From Sycon ciliatum (lineage: Eukaryota > Porifera > Calcarea > Leucosolenida > Sycettidae), in assembly GCF_964019385.1 (NCBI RefSeq), contig NC_088647.1:9998157-10062156 (forward strand): a stretch of DNA of 64,000 bases, written 5' to 3'. Position 1 is the first letter of the stretch. Every line of letters begins with the position of its first letter. Shown one piece after another: positions 36,501 to 45,800 of the stretch. A program made the translations under genes and the position numbers. Below the pieces are notes generated by a model. The model saw only the letters and a list, made by a program, of their open reading frames with translations, did no database searches and was not told where the DNA came from.

Positions 36501-39167
36501 AGTTGAAATTGCTACAGGTGAGGAGGCTCTGTTCATAAATATGGCCTGGAAGTGCTACACCACAGCCTGACCCGAGTCATGACAATGCTAACTTTCGGAT
36601 CTACTCCATCCCGGCAGTTTTGCATGGATCCATACAAGTTTGGGTGGTTTTCCTTCACAGCATAGTGACACATCCACTGATGGTGACTGGATTGGGCAAT
36701 CCCGGTCAGGGACCCACTCCTGGTACAGAAAAAGAATCACACCTGCAAGCGACACGAGTGGTCCACCCACCATATCCTGTACTTCGCTAGGGCAAAGTGG
36801 ATCCCAAAGTTGCTATTTGTCATTGGATTTTGACTTCTGACTTTATCATATTCAAGGCATACACCACCTTTTTTTTCAAAGCCAGCATGGACACATGTAG
36901 GTTCTCTCAACCTATCCCCCCCCCCCCTCACTTTTTAGCAAGCATGCTGTCATACTTATGGGTTAGCAGTCACCTATCTTCCAGCCCTTAGAGATCTGAC
37001 ATCATGATCACAAATTGATATTATCCATGTACATGTGAAGTGATCCAGTCCCTAACCCCTCCTTGTAAGCGGACCATGTTTGCTTTGAACAATCAGATAT
37101 GGATGGTTTCTCAGGAATTATCATAACTCAACTAGTGCTCTTCATCCGCTCTTCACTTTTCCAATACAATGGGGTTCCATTTCCCTACAAGCCAGGTTCT
37201 CTGGAGGTCCAGCCGCAGGGTAAATAGCACTGGAACTTTCGTTTTTTAGCCAGAGTTCTCTTTGAACATGTGCCGCTTTGGTTGCATTGTGATGACACGG
37301 GTTTCATGGACTGTTTTGCTGATCAAACTCATACCGAGCAGAATTCACCTGAGCTTTAAAATACTGCTTCTCTTCAATTGGTTTGCTCTTGTTTGATAGG
37401 GAAAGGCAAAGCACTCCCCCTCTGCTTTATCAGCAACTGCACCCGCTACCCAGCGTCCAGCATCTGCAATGGGCTACCTACATGATGATTACACGGCATC
37501 CAGCAATGGCGGAGGCAGTGGTCGCATGGAACAGGATGCCACACCCGCGCCGCCTGGCCAGCTACGTTCCTCTCGTCTTGCCAGTCCAGCATCACCGCTC
37601 GACCTGGCCACCAGCATTGACGAGGACAGGTCGGAGATGGAGCGGCTGCTTTCCTTGGCCGAGCAGGAGCGCTCTCAGCAGCTCCAGGCAGCAGAGGAAC
37701 ATCGGCGCATGTCTATGGATCAGAGAGAGGAGATGACCAAGAAGAAGCGAGAGAAGGTGCTCCGCAACCTTGTCAAAGACCGGAAGATGCGCGAAGAGAA
37801 GGACAGGGAGAAGCGATGGGAGAAGCTCGAGGCAGAAAGACAACGGCAGCTGGAGGAAGAGGAGGAAGAGGAGGCCAGACAGCTTAGTGGAGAGATTGCC
37901 ATCATCCGTGGAAGTCAAGAAGATGTGGGAACATCTGCTACGGATGGTGGCGATGAAGGGGAGACAGAGGATGGTACTGATGATGGTGGTAGTGGCGGTG
38001 AAGATCGTAATGCCGTAGAGGAGATTGATGACGAGCCAATCTGGGGTGACTTACCCGCCAGGTCAGAGCCAAGCAGCGAGATCGACACAGCAGCACCTGA
38101 AGATTATAGTGCTGAACCTGACAACACACGGGAGGACTCTCAAGCTGATCACGCAATAGAAGAGAATAGGACCACCTCGCATGATTGTGTTTCTACCACT
38201 GAAGACAACGACCAAGGTACTAATGATGATGATTCGGCTGTGACCCATGGCGACTGTCCCATTGAGAATGCTATGATAACACCGCGGGAAGATACCAAGA
38301 ACAATGGCCGTTCAGGTGTAGTCGGTGATGTGTCCATTTCCAGCATCCTAGATCCTCTGGCCAGTGCCATAGAAAGCATAGCACAGGGTCAGACTGAAAA
38401 GCGGCGCAGCATCACACGCCTGTCAGCGTCCAGCTTCACACGAAGCCCGCTGCGATCGCCACATGTCAGCGGAACAGCCCTCAACAAGGAGTCCCCGCCA
38501 CCAGCAAAGCCTCCGCGTCCGCCAGTTATCGTCGAGGTAGACCCAGCTCGGCGGATTTCCTCTGCTAGAACATCAAGTACGACAAGCCATGCGTCTGTAT
38601 CATCCACCGAAATGACCGACTCGGCTGTGGGATCGCCTTCAAGTAGCCTCAATATATCAAATGAAGCCGGTAGCGCGGACATGTCAAGGTATTTCGGCAG
38701 TGCGCTCAAGGATTTCTGTGGAGATGAGGATGATGAGGATGATGAGGATGCAGAGTTGGTGAATGAACCTGTCGACCAAGGTAAGTTTTTTTTGTTGAAT
38801 CTGAACACGTTGCTTGCAGACATGCAGTCACAACTTACCGTAGTGTCTTGCCTGTCTCATAGAAGCCTGTTTTGAATACAAGCCGGATGCTAAAAGAGCT
38901 ATGTACTGTCCACCACTGCAACTAGATAATACGCAGGCAGAACGTGCGATAACTGTAGGCCACAACTTTAGTTAGCAATGACTTGTTTTTAAATAGAAGT
39001 CAAGTGTAGTCGTTTTGTCTGGGCTCTCTAAGCTGGCCTAGCAGTTACATGTCGAGCTGCAAACACTCTCGTCACGCATGGCGTGTGCACTCACCAGTGT
39101 CCGTGTAATTGTGCTGCCTCCATTCGTTTCACCCACAGGTATGGCAGGTGTCTTCACTGAGGTGTAG
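25065..39167 (+). CDS. LMO7/LIMCH1-like calponin-homology protein without LIM domain
   Basis: Exons: 25065-25118, 25254-25324, 25695-25764, 29140-29270, 30386-30521, 30756-31490, 32417-32991, 33940-34013, 34686-34999, 36134-36517, 37400-38780, 39139-39167. Every junction is AG/GT and every phase fits; the sum is 3954 bases, or 1317 residues plus stop. A type found in LMO7 and LIMCH1 is recognised from the CH domain (DGVLLCKLLNAIK, VRNVLVTLYWLNQKA). These proteins bind actin and act at adherens junctions and in non-muscle myosin II control. Then come Ser/Pro-rich linkers, a charged coiled coil (about 920-1010) and an acidic stretch. The vertebrate C-terminal LIM domain is absent; the last exon ends FTEV, which resembles a class I PDZ ligand. 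A later LIM exon used by alternative splicing cannot be excluded. Confidence 0.82.
26330..26410 (+). repeat. Possible tRNA-derived SINE fragment
   Basis: AAGCTCATCACTTGCATGG followed 10 bases later by GAGTTCGAATCCAGT resembles a tRNA box A / box B pair, and a T-rich run follows. It lies inside the Tc1/mariner remnant. No cloverleaf acceptor stem could be built, so it is not called a tRNA. Confidence 0.35.
26928..27633 (-). pseudogene. Tc1/mariner-type DDE transposase pseudogene
   Basis: Read on the minus strand in changing frames: an N-terminal helix-turn-helix-like piece (YSIRHAAVACGVSISTMNR), then in another frame TYLDETWVNARHT carrying the first catalytic Asp, then in a third SSGKGKRVIVLHTGG. 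At least two frameshifts and a stop separate the pieces, and the second catalytic Asp region was not found. It is a dead copy. Confidence 0.75.
27957..29139. other. Rest of intron 3 of the LMO7/LIMCH1-like gene
   Basis: No exon seen. Contains a MITE copy at 28441-28593 (separate entry). Confidence 0.5.
28441..28593. mobile_element. Small MITE, copy A (GGACATTGAA ends)
   Basis: Begins GGACATTGAAGTTC and ends GATTTCTATGTCC, which are imperfect inverted repeats. The inside (GCCACGGGGCGCTGGCC, GTGAGCACT, CTGGTCC) matches copy B at 63581-63750 over its whole length. Confidence 0.7.
30756..32991 (+). CDS. LMO7/LIMCH1-like exons 6-7: Ser/Pro-rich linker
   Basis: Exons 30756-31490 and 32417-32991, residues 155-591. 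Rich in Ser, Pro, Thr and Arg with many SP dipeptides, which suggests a disordered, phosphorylatable region; no folded domain seen. The intron between them holds a 59-bp near-perfect palindrome at 32203-32261. Confidence 0.8.
32203..32261. repeat. Near-perfect 59-bp palindrome
   Basis: Arms of 29 bases with one mismatch around a single central T; would form a long hairpin in RNA or a cruciform in DNA. It lies in an intron, 150 bases upstream of exon 7. Confidence 0.85.
33286..33310. repeat. Poly-G run
   Basis: About 24 consecutive G in an intron; may form a quadruplex. Length could be a sequencing artefact. Confidence 0.8.
33940..36517 (+). CDS. LMO7/LIMCH1-like exons 8-10
   Basis: Exons 33940-34013, 34686-34999 and 36134-36517, residues 591-848. 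A proline run (GPPPPPKRD) opens exon 8. Exon 9 has a helical patch (DEDIIATLQSEIMADLENF). Exon 10 begins with an Ala/Pro/Gln repeat built on TVSAPIVQ-type units, then KSSLSKSFSFG, then a charged helix ending QEQQQLKLLQ. No known domain. Confidence 0.78.
35447..35735. repeat. 30-bp minisatellite, about 9 units
   Basis: Units of GTTCTTCGGCGCTCTGTTCT followed by TTGGCGCTCC are nearly identical. Because 30 is a multiple of three, all frames stay open and simulate repetitive proteins; it is intronic in the LMO7/LIMCH1-like gene (between exons 9 and 10). Confidence 0.95.
36518..37399. other. Intron 10 of the LMO7/LIMCH1-like gene
   Basis: No further exon seen. Contains a poly-C run at about 36918-36927. 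Confidence 0.5.
37400..38780 (+). CDS. LMO7/LIMCH1-like exon 11: coiled coil and acidic tail
   Basis: 460 codons plus one base. A strongly charged Glu/Lys/Arg region (KKKREKVLRNLVKDRKMREE onward) predicts a long coiled coil, the part of LMO7/LIMCH1 proteins rich in DUF4757-like and myosin-binding sequence. It ends in EEEEEEE, then an Asp/Glu-rich disordered tail and a second acidic run (GDEDDEDDEDAEL). The donor is CAAG|gtaagt. Confidence 0.82.
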
Positions 39168-39995
39168 CTGCCGCCCTACTGATGCTAGCCAAATCTGCGG
39201 TCAGCCTGCTGCTTTGCTGGTCAGTGAGCTATGCACGGAAAAACTGTGTTCTGGCACTTAGCGACCGCACTTGAGTTGATCGCAACTTGTTATTCCATTG
39301 TTCTCCTTCTTTCGGTGTAATGGAGTGGGGCTATGGAAGTGCCGGTTAGGTTTTGCTGGAGAGATTTGAGTCATTTTCCACCGACCACACTACAACTACA
39401 CTGCCCATTAGCTGCAGTTCACAGAGAGAATATTTTTTATCAGCACCTGGTGGATTTTCGCAGCATATTTCACCAGTATAGCTTTTGACCATTGACATAT
39501 TGTTCACTCAGAATTACGTCATTATAATTATCTCTATTTGTTTGTGCATGTACATGTAGATCCACTAGGCACTATTAGCTTTGGCCCCGGATTAGATGTT
39601 GATGCTGCATTTATGCATGTTAAAATTGTTTGTGATTATTTTTTTTGAAGCTATCCTCATGTAAAGATAGTCCAGAGTCTCCGGCATTCTCTGCCTAGAT
39701 GGAGGCGTCGCAGCACGTTGCCAGTCGAGTCGCTTGATGACTGCAGTTTGGCATGCTGTGGGTTGCTCGGACAATGCTTAGGACGGCAGTGCTCATTCAT
39801 ACCTGGCCTGTTTGAGTAGAGGACTTTGTTATTGCTCTGGTTTGCACTCCAGTCCTGGTTACACCTTTTACTGCTCACATTCATGTAGTGACTTGATATC
39901 TGTACTGCTATGATACTTGTACTGCACAAGAGCCAAAGAATGTCAGCTTTGTATTACCTGTGTGTTTGTGTGTGTGTGTGTGTGTGCATGTGTGT

Positions 39996-40060
<65 letters not shown>

Positions 40061-40625
40061 CGTGCGCGTCAGACTGTCATGTGTGTGCGCGACTTGATCC
40101 CGGGTAGAAGCATGTTGCCGGGATGTGTACTCACTGTGTTCAGAACGCTTACGCGCAGCCTTCTTCAGTGTGTCAGGGAGCTCTACCGAGCCCAAATTTG
40201 TAACCCTTTGGTGCCTGTGGGAGGTCGAGTACTGTGTACGTATGAGACCCACTAATATAGAGGTCACTAGTATGCGATTACATCATCCGTTGAGATCGTG
40301 AGATGCTTTGGCGAAAACATGGACTCGTGGCACAGACTGTCAGTAATGCACTTTCACTAGCGACTCACGCTGCATACATAGCGCCCGTTAGAAAATCCGC
40401 TGACTCAACCCGTGAAGTCATTCGCAGAACCTACAAAGGCTACAATATACAGCTGTACTTACATTTTATCAATGGTACATGACTCTATGGATGTCTCTGG
40501 CCTCGATCGATGATTGACCGAACCATGTCCCAATCATCGGATTTTCACCAGGCGTCCATTATGGACTCTTGTTTTCACGTACATTGTACCGGTACTCAGC
40601 GCGGTAGTCCCGTACATGACTGTAG
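39168..40625. other. 3' flank of the LMO7/LIMCH1-like gene
   Basis: No AATAAA in the first 500 bases after the stop and no further exon recognised. A (TG)n microsatellite occupies about 39961-40057. Confidence 0.5.
39961..40057. repeat. (TG)n microsatellite
   Basis: Mostly TG with a few A and C interruptions. Confidence 0.95.
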
Positions 40626-40772
40626 TGCTGCTCAATGAAATCCGATCTTGCGAGGCGCTGTGCAGCCCCAGACCCGTGAACACTGGGCTAGCTAGCTACT
40701 AGGCTAGCTGTGCACTGGCGCAGAGAACGCAAACTGGACTTATGCGCCAAGATCGAATTTCATTGAGCAGCA
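40626..40772. mobile_element. 147-bp MITE-like inverted repeat
   Basis: Ends TGCTGCTCAATGAAAT on the left and its reverse complement on the right, about 25 bp with one mismatch. No clear target-site duplication seen. Confidence 0.6.
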
Positions 40773-41125
40773 TGCACTGACTGTCTGTAGCCTACACTAC
40801 AGTGTACTGAAGCCACTCCCAGTGCAGTGTCAGAATACTCTACCAGCACTGCAGTAAGGGTTAGTGAATAAATACAATGATCTACAGTCATGGTTGATAA
40901 ATATGGTGGTAAAGACACACCTGGCAATATGGCGGTAAACACACGCCTGCCCACACACGCTCTCTAGGCTGCAAAGTTCTGGTACAGAGCTCTCCTTCTC
41001 ACCACCACCACCATCAGTTCGCGCCTGGCGCCTGGTCGATGCTTGGCTGGCGGTATCCGGCATAGCAGGCTGGTACATCAAGTAGCGCATGACACATAGA
41101 AGATGACACAGCAACGACATAGCTC

Positions 41126-41175
41126 GATTGCGACGTAGATCTACGTTTCGTCCCCGCTGGACTCGTCAGGCAATC
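41126..41175 (-). ncRNA. Type I hammerhead ribozyme, left arm
   Basis: Minus-strand order: stem I GATTGC, core CTGACGA, stem II GTCC-AGCGG-GGAC, core GAA, stem III ACGTA-GATC-TACGT, cleavage C, stem I GCAATC. Core complete. Stem III is 5 bp with a 4-nt loop, longer than in the right arm. Cleavage is predicted between 41132 and 41131. Confidence 0.88.
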
Positions 41176-41207
41176 TTCAAGCTCCGTATGAAGACATCCA
41201 AGAAGAA

Positions 41208-41251
41208 GATTGCCTGATGAGTCCAGCGGGGACGAAACGTACGTCGCAATC
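41208..41251 (+). ncRNA. Type I hammerhead ribozyme, right arm
   Basis: Stem I 41208-41213 with 41246-41251 (6 bp), core CTGATGA 41214-41220, stem II GTCC-AGCGG-GGAC 41221-41233, core GAA 41234-41236, stem III ACG-TA-CGT 41237-41244. Cleavage is predicted after C41245 (GTC site). Core complete, with the minimal stem III of retrotransposon hammerheads. Confidence 0.9.
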
Positions 41252-41487
41252 GAGCTATGTCGTTGCTGTGTCATCTTCTATGTGTCATGCGCTACTTGAT
41301 GTACCAGCCTGCTATGCCGGATACCGCCAGCCAAGCATCGACCAGGCGCCAGGCGCGAACTGATGGTGGTGGTGGTGAGAAGGAGAGCTCTGTGCCAGAA
41401 CTTTGCAGCCTAGAGAGCGTGTGTGGGCAGGCGTGTGTTTACCGCCATATTGCCAGGTGTGTCTTTACCACCATATTTATCAACCAT

Positions 41488-42391
41488 AAGTACAGCTGCA
41501 GTGGTGTCTTCAATTTCATTCTCCCGATCTACAGTATGTCTTCAGAAAACTCTACCACTAAGGCACTGTTTGTAGTACATGTAGTACCAGCCTGAGGATG
41601 CCATGGTAGAGTCTTCTTGTCGGCTGCTCCGATCTGAGCAGAGACTGAGGCACGCGTGAGGGATTCGCCACCTCGTTTCGTCACAAAGACGAAAGAGATG
41701 CATGCAAACGATCTCGATGATGGGGTTAATCATCATTTTGATGCCATCACTGGCATCAGACATCATTCAAGCTGAAGGTCCAAAGGTCGTCACCATGGTC
41801 ACGCAGCTTCCACTGTTCCAGGATCAAGCAGCTGCATGCGCATGCACATGGTATGAACGATTGGTACATGTACCGGGAAATCAGCCAATCAACGTGCAGC
41901 TTGTGTTTGAGCAGTGCTAACAGCGCATGCTCGATAACGCCATCTAACGCCAAGCAATCTTCCTCCTTCGTCTTCCTGCTTCTTGATGTGCAATGTAAGT
42001 TGGCTGTGTGGTTCGTTTCGCTGTGCGGCTTCTGTTTGTTCCTCTTTTGTTTGTGTTGTCATTTCTGAAGGCCACTGTCGGTTTCGTGGCACATAATGAT
42101 GGTGTAGAGAACCAACCATGCCTTATCAGACGCTTGGATAGCGAGCAGTCCATTCCTGGCACAAACGTGAAACGTAAGGTTGTTTTCAAAAAATTAATAT
42201 GGCTTCCTTGAGCCCGAATGGAATTTGTTGTAGAAAAGTGACAACGAAGCTACATGTGTCTCTGGCATTGACTCTTGGCTATTATCGGCTCTGCCAACTC
42301 GATTTCTTGTGATTGAAATGCTCGGTAATGAGGTTACATCCTTTGCCAGTAAGGTAATTTGGTGTTTGCTAGCTGCTTAGATAGACCTGCT
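41488..42391. other. Non-coding stretch, nothing recognised
   Basis: ORFs in both directions are short, and none continues through a convincing splice site. Confidence 0.4.
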
Positions 42392-42568
42392 TTAGCATGT
42401 CTTGACGATTCTGTACATGAGACCATGTAGCGAGGGGATCCTCTGCAGGACGATTAGGAAACTGCTTTCTTTCATTTCTGCATGTTTCTGCTTCAGCTTC
42501 CGGATTATGGCACGCTGCTTCTCGGCAAGATCCGTGCTCGAAAGCCTTGAACATTCTCTGCTGGCCAT
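42392..42568 (-). CDS. Candidate small ORF or first exon, unknown
   Basis: 58 codons from ATG, including an amphipathic helix (DLAEKQRAIIRKLKQKHAE). It starts just next to an NRF1-like palindrome and points away from the 159-residue gene, as expected for a divergent promoter. It may be a complete micro-ORF or the first exon of a longer gene; no strong donor is visible. Not recognised. Confidence 0.3.
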   Translation of the reverse strand: MASRECSRLSSTDLAEKQRAIIRKLKQKHAEMKESSFLIVLQRIPSLHGLMYRIVKTC

Positions 42569-42640
42569 TAGGCTATCCACCGCGCATGCGCACCGCATCC
42601 AACTCCCGCACGCGCACATGGTCGTTGTTGTAGGTAAGGC
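42569..42640. promoter_or_regulatory. Candidate divergent promoter with NRF1 motif
   Basis: CGCGCATGCGCA at 42581-42592 is a perfect NRF1-type palindrome in a small CpG-rich patch. On the plus strand GTTGTAG|gtaagg at about 42634 could end a 5' UTR exon whose next exon begins at about 42857 (acceptor ttggcag). Confidence 0.4.
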
Positions 42641-42874
42641 CACTAAGTAAGGGTCCTGAGCGATGTTCGTATTTATTTTTTTGTGGTCGAGATTGTCTTC
42701 CCCGTGTCCTTACGCTTCCAATACATGTAGCTAGCGATCTCTTTCCAGTGCTATCTTATGAATTTGGGCTCAGGTTTTTATGAGGGAGTCCATTCCTGGG
42801 TAAAGGCGGCAGTATCATGTGTAAGTATTCGCTGCTTCCCTGCTTCTTGATTTGGCAGGAATATTGCTCTGAAG

Positions 42875-45800
42875 ATGTTCGGTGTCCCGCCGAAGACTTG
42901 TGCTTGTCGAACCGAAGCGGATGCTTGCAGGTCCTACTATAGCCGCTCTTTTACCGCTTCATCTGGTGCTACGGGACAGGTGTCTGACCGAGATCAGCGG
43001 GAGGTGGCCGATCCCTACCGGTACCCTCCGGCCAAATTCGATCTTCACGCCAGGAGGCGCGGACTCGCAAGGTACGTTTGAGAAGCGATGAAACGAATTT
43101 GCTAGTCGTTGTGCTATGTTTGTGTGTAACTAGCAAGCAGAGTCGACGCCAGGCAATATCCATCCATGGTATTCACTAATATCATCAAACAAGGACGCAG
43201 CGCATGTCCGTGGATCGTATGTGGCAGAATATCATTGTTGAAGTTCGTTTTCTTTGACGATGCGGGGTTCGCGGGGTAGATCTACATTGTACAGACAGTA
43301 CTCGTTTCAGGAAACAGTCCTCTACAACACAGGACTATTTTGATGCGGATTAGGCCAGTGGCTGTGGTAGATTTGTCTTCACGGGTGTGTTTATGGCCTT
43401 ATCATTTAATGAGTTGGTTAGTTTTCATGATTTTACTTCTCCTTTGTTCACTTTTCTTCTGTTCGCGAGTGCGTGAAGACTCTTCTACCATGCCGGCCTG
43501 CATCAGTTTGCACCTCGCGTAAATTTGAAGTAGTCTACATCTTTGATTTGACAGCGGAACACACGAGCAGAAACTTGCACTGCGATTTCGGGGCTCATTT
43601 GGGCCACGTTTTTCCACATCCATCCAATGGGAAGTCGAGGAAAAGTGAAATTTTAAAAAAATGTCCGGGTGTGGATCTTGACTTGAGTGCATCCAGATTC
43701 GACACATAGACAAAAGTATGTTATTAGCGGTGTGTGTATCGAGCTTTGTGGTGCTTTTGCTGTCTGCGGCATGACGTGTACGGCGTTGAGTGTATGTGAG
43801 TCAGTTTGTGCAGGTGATCCGTACATTCTTCCTGCCGGCACAAACGTACCACCATCGCGAGCACACTCCGCTATCCAGAATGCAGCTGCTGGTCTCCCGT
43901 CTTCTTCATCGTACAGCGAACTGAGCGACATCCTATGAACATGATTGTGGTAACCTTATTTTTGGTCAGTGCAATTCTATTGTCAATGAACATGGGTGCA
44001 TCTCAAAACAATTACATGTACATTGTAAGCTGCGTGGTCTTCTTCTAATGGATTGTGGTGGTTGCATTGCACTGATTATGGTGGCTCACTCCGAGGTCTT
44101 AAAATGTAGAGATCCACCATATTTGCTCTACAGCGTCCTATATGCTACGTGAGACAATGAAGTCTCTCTTTCGTTTTGTTTTCTGAAATGTGTGTGTCTG
44201 TGTGTGTGCGTGCGCGTGTGTGTGTGCGTGCAAATGTCCATGCCATGCTTGTCCTGTATATGCATCGCAGTTTGCACGTGATCTGTGTGTATGTGGTTTC
44301 CCCCCTTTTCTTCTCCCTCCTCTACAGGACTCTCATCCGTCACCTTATAATTTCGTTTTGCCCCTGAACTATTGAGGCATTGGACATTTGTGATAAGCCG
44401 TCCTTGCCAGTCCATACTTTTTTTAAACAGCCTTTGGGCAATGGAAGTCCTCAAACACGGGTTGCCATAAAAAGACAGGTGTTCTGTTCAGCCCACGGGG
44501 ATTGAGTGTGGATGGGGGTATGGGGTTGCTGGTGATGGCAGGCTTGGTCGACTCCTTGACTTGGCTGATCAAAGATATCATGCCACAAAAAGAGGCATGA
44601 TACTCACCAAAACTCTTGTAATGTCTTCTGGTGTCAAGCTTTAAATTTAACATGCTCGGCGTACCTACACTTCGTAGCTGTACATTGTTGTAGTCCAACT
44701 CGCTTTAAGCGCTCTAGCAAGGCCAACAGTGGTTTCTAAGAAACAGACTGATTGGGACTGTCCTGGGGAAAAGATCAAATATGTGGCATCAATGAAAGAT
44801 GACCATGCTTCCGCTACCGTAAGTAACTTAGTTCCTGCTCACTCTACAGAAGTTATGAGTACTCAGGTTGGGAATGAGTTTATTCACAAAGCCAATTGTG
44901 TGAAACCATGAAGTAAGAACCAAGTGATGTATACTGGTGTTGGTGCATATCACTAAAATTATTACTTGTAGATGTAACTGCTGTGATGCCAGAACTGGAT
45001 TGCATAGGGCATCTGCCGCTCGGAGCACTTGGCCAGCATTCTCATACCTGGTATTCTTGACTGTTTTCACCTCTACAGGTCCAGACCCGTCAAGCCCGGG
45101 GGCTGGATGCTTGCCGTTGAACAACAACGTCGGCAGGAGGACCAGGTATGTCCGCGTACCACGTTTGTCGGTTGAATTACCAGTAGTTCTGGCAAAAAAA
45201 GCATCCAAATAGAAGTACCATCCATGTGAATCGTGTTTGCCTTGGTTGAGTGAGCCCCCCCCCCCCCCCCCCAGCTGAGGTCTGACGACACAATAACATG
45301 AGATCAGAGCCTGACCGGAATGCGTGTCTTTCGTTTGTGTTGCTGCAGGGAGATCAACGCCACATCGCCACGGAGCCGGGTGACAAAAACCCTAAGTATT
45401 TCTGTGATGTATTGTTTTACCAGACTGTCAGCCATGACAGTATGGTACTAATTCCTGGGTAAATTACCTCTCTCCAGCCAATTTGTAAGAAAACACTAAA
45501 AATGCACATAATATTGACGGTTATAGATCACAAAATTGTATAAACACAGAATTTCTTTGAATATTAGCTCGAGTCTAGTTGTGGCTAGTAGCCCTTGTCC
45601 TATTTTCTATAGAAAGAAAGCTGCAGAACACACCCAGGCTCATCTGTAACTCAATGCAGTAAATTTTGTTTCCATGGCTAGTTTGAATTTTGAGACCATC
45701 AGGGACTGCAGGACATTTCTAGTTGAACTAGCTCTGCCTCTCTTGGACATTTCTAGTTATACGTGTCCACAACATAGCCAGCAATCGCATGTCACCACGC

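Larger units (their letters stand above)
40890..41487. mobile_element. Inverted repeat with a hammerhead ribozyme on each strand (retrozyme-like)
   Basis: Arms 40890-41178 and 41205-41487 are reverse complements with only a handful of differences, including a 6-base indel in ribozyme stem III, around a 26-base spacer. Each arm has one complete type I hammerhead at its inner end, so the two ribozymes are transcribed away from the centre on opposite strands. An arm of about 285 bp with an end-placed hammerhead fits the unit size of animal retrozymes, non-autonomous elements believed to use Penelope enzymes. No protein is encoded; the ORFs in the arms mirror each other. Confidence 0.8.

Noticed and set aside
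43687-43938. Secreted-like ORF with a hydrophobic start near 43718 and an end in SSSSYSELSDIL
   Set aside because: The hydrophobic piece and the second piece are in different frames, and the latter cannot be spliced in phase to the neighbouring gene.
44740-44820. Exon encoding KQTDWDCPGEKIKYVASM before gtaagt
   Set aside because: Joining it to the next good exon at 45079 gives an early stop, and its acceptor is weak.
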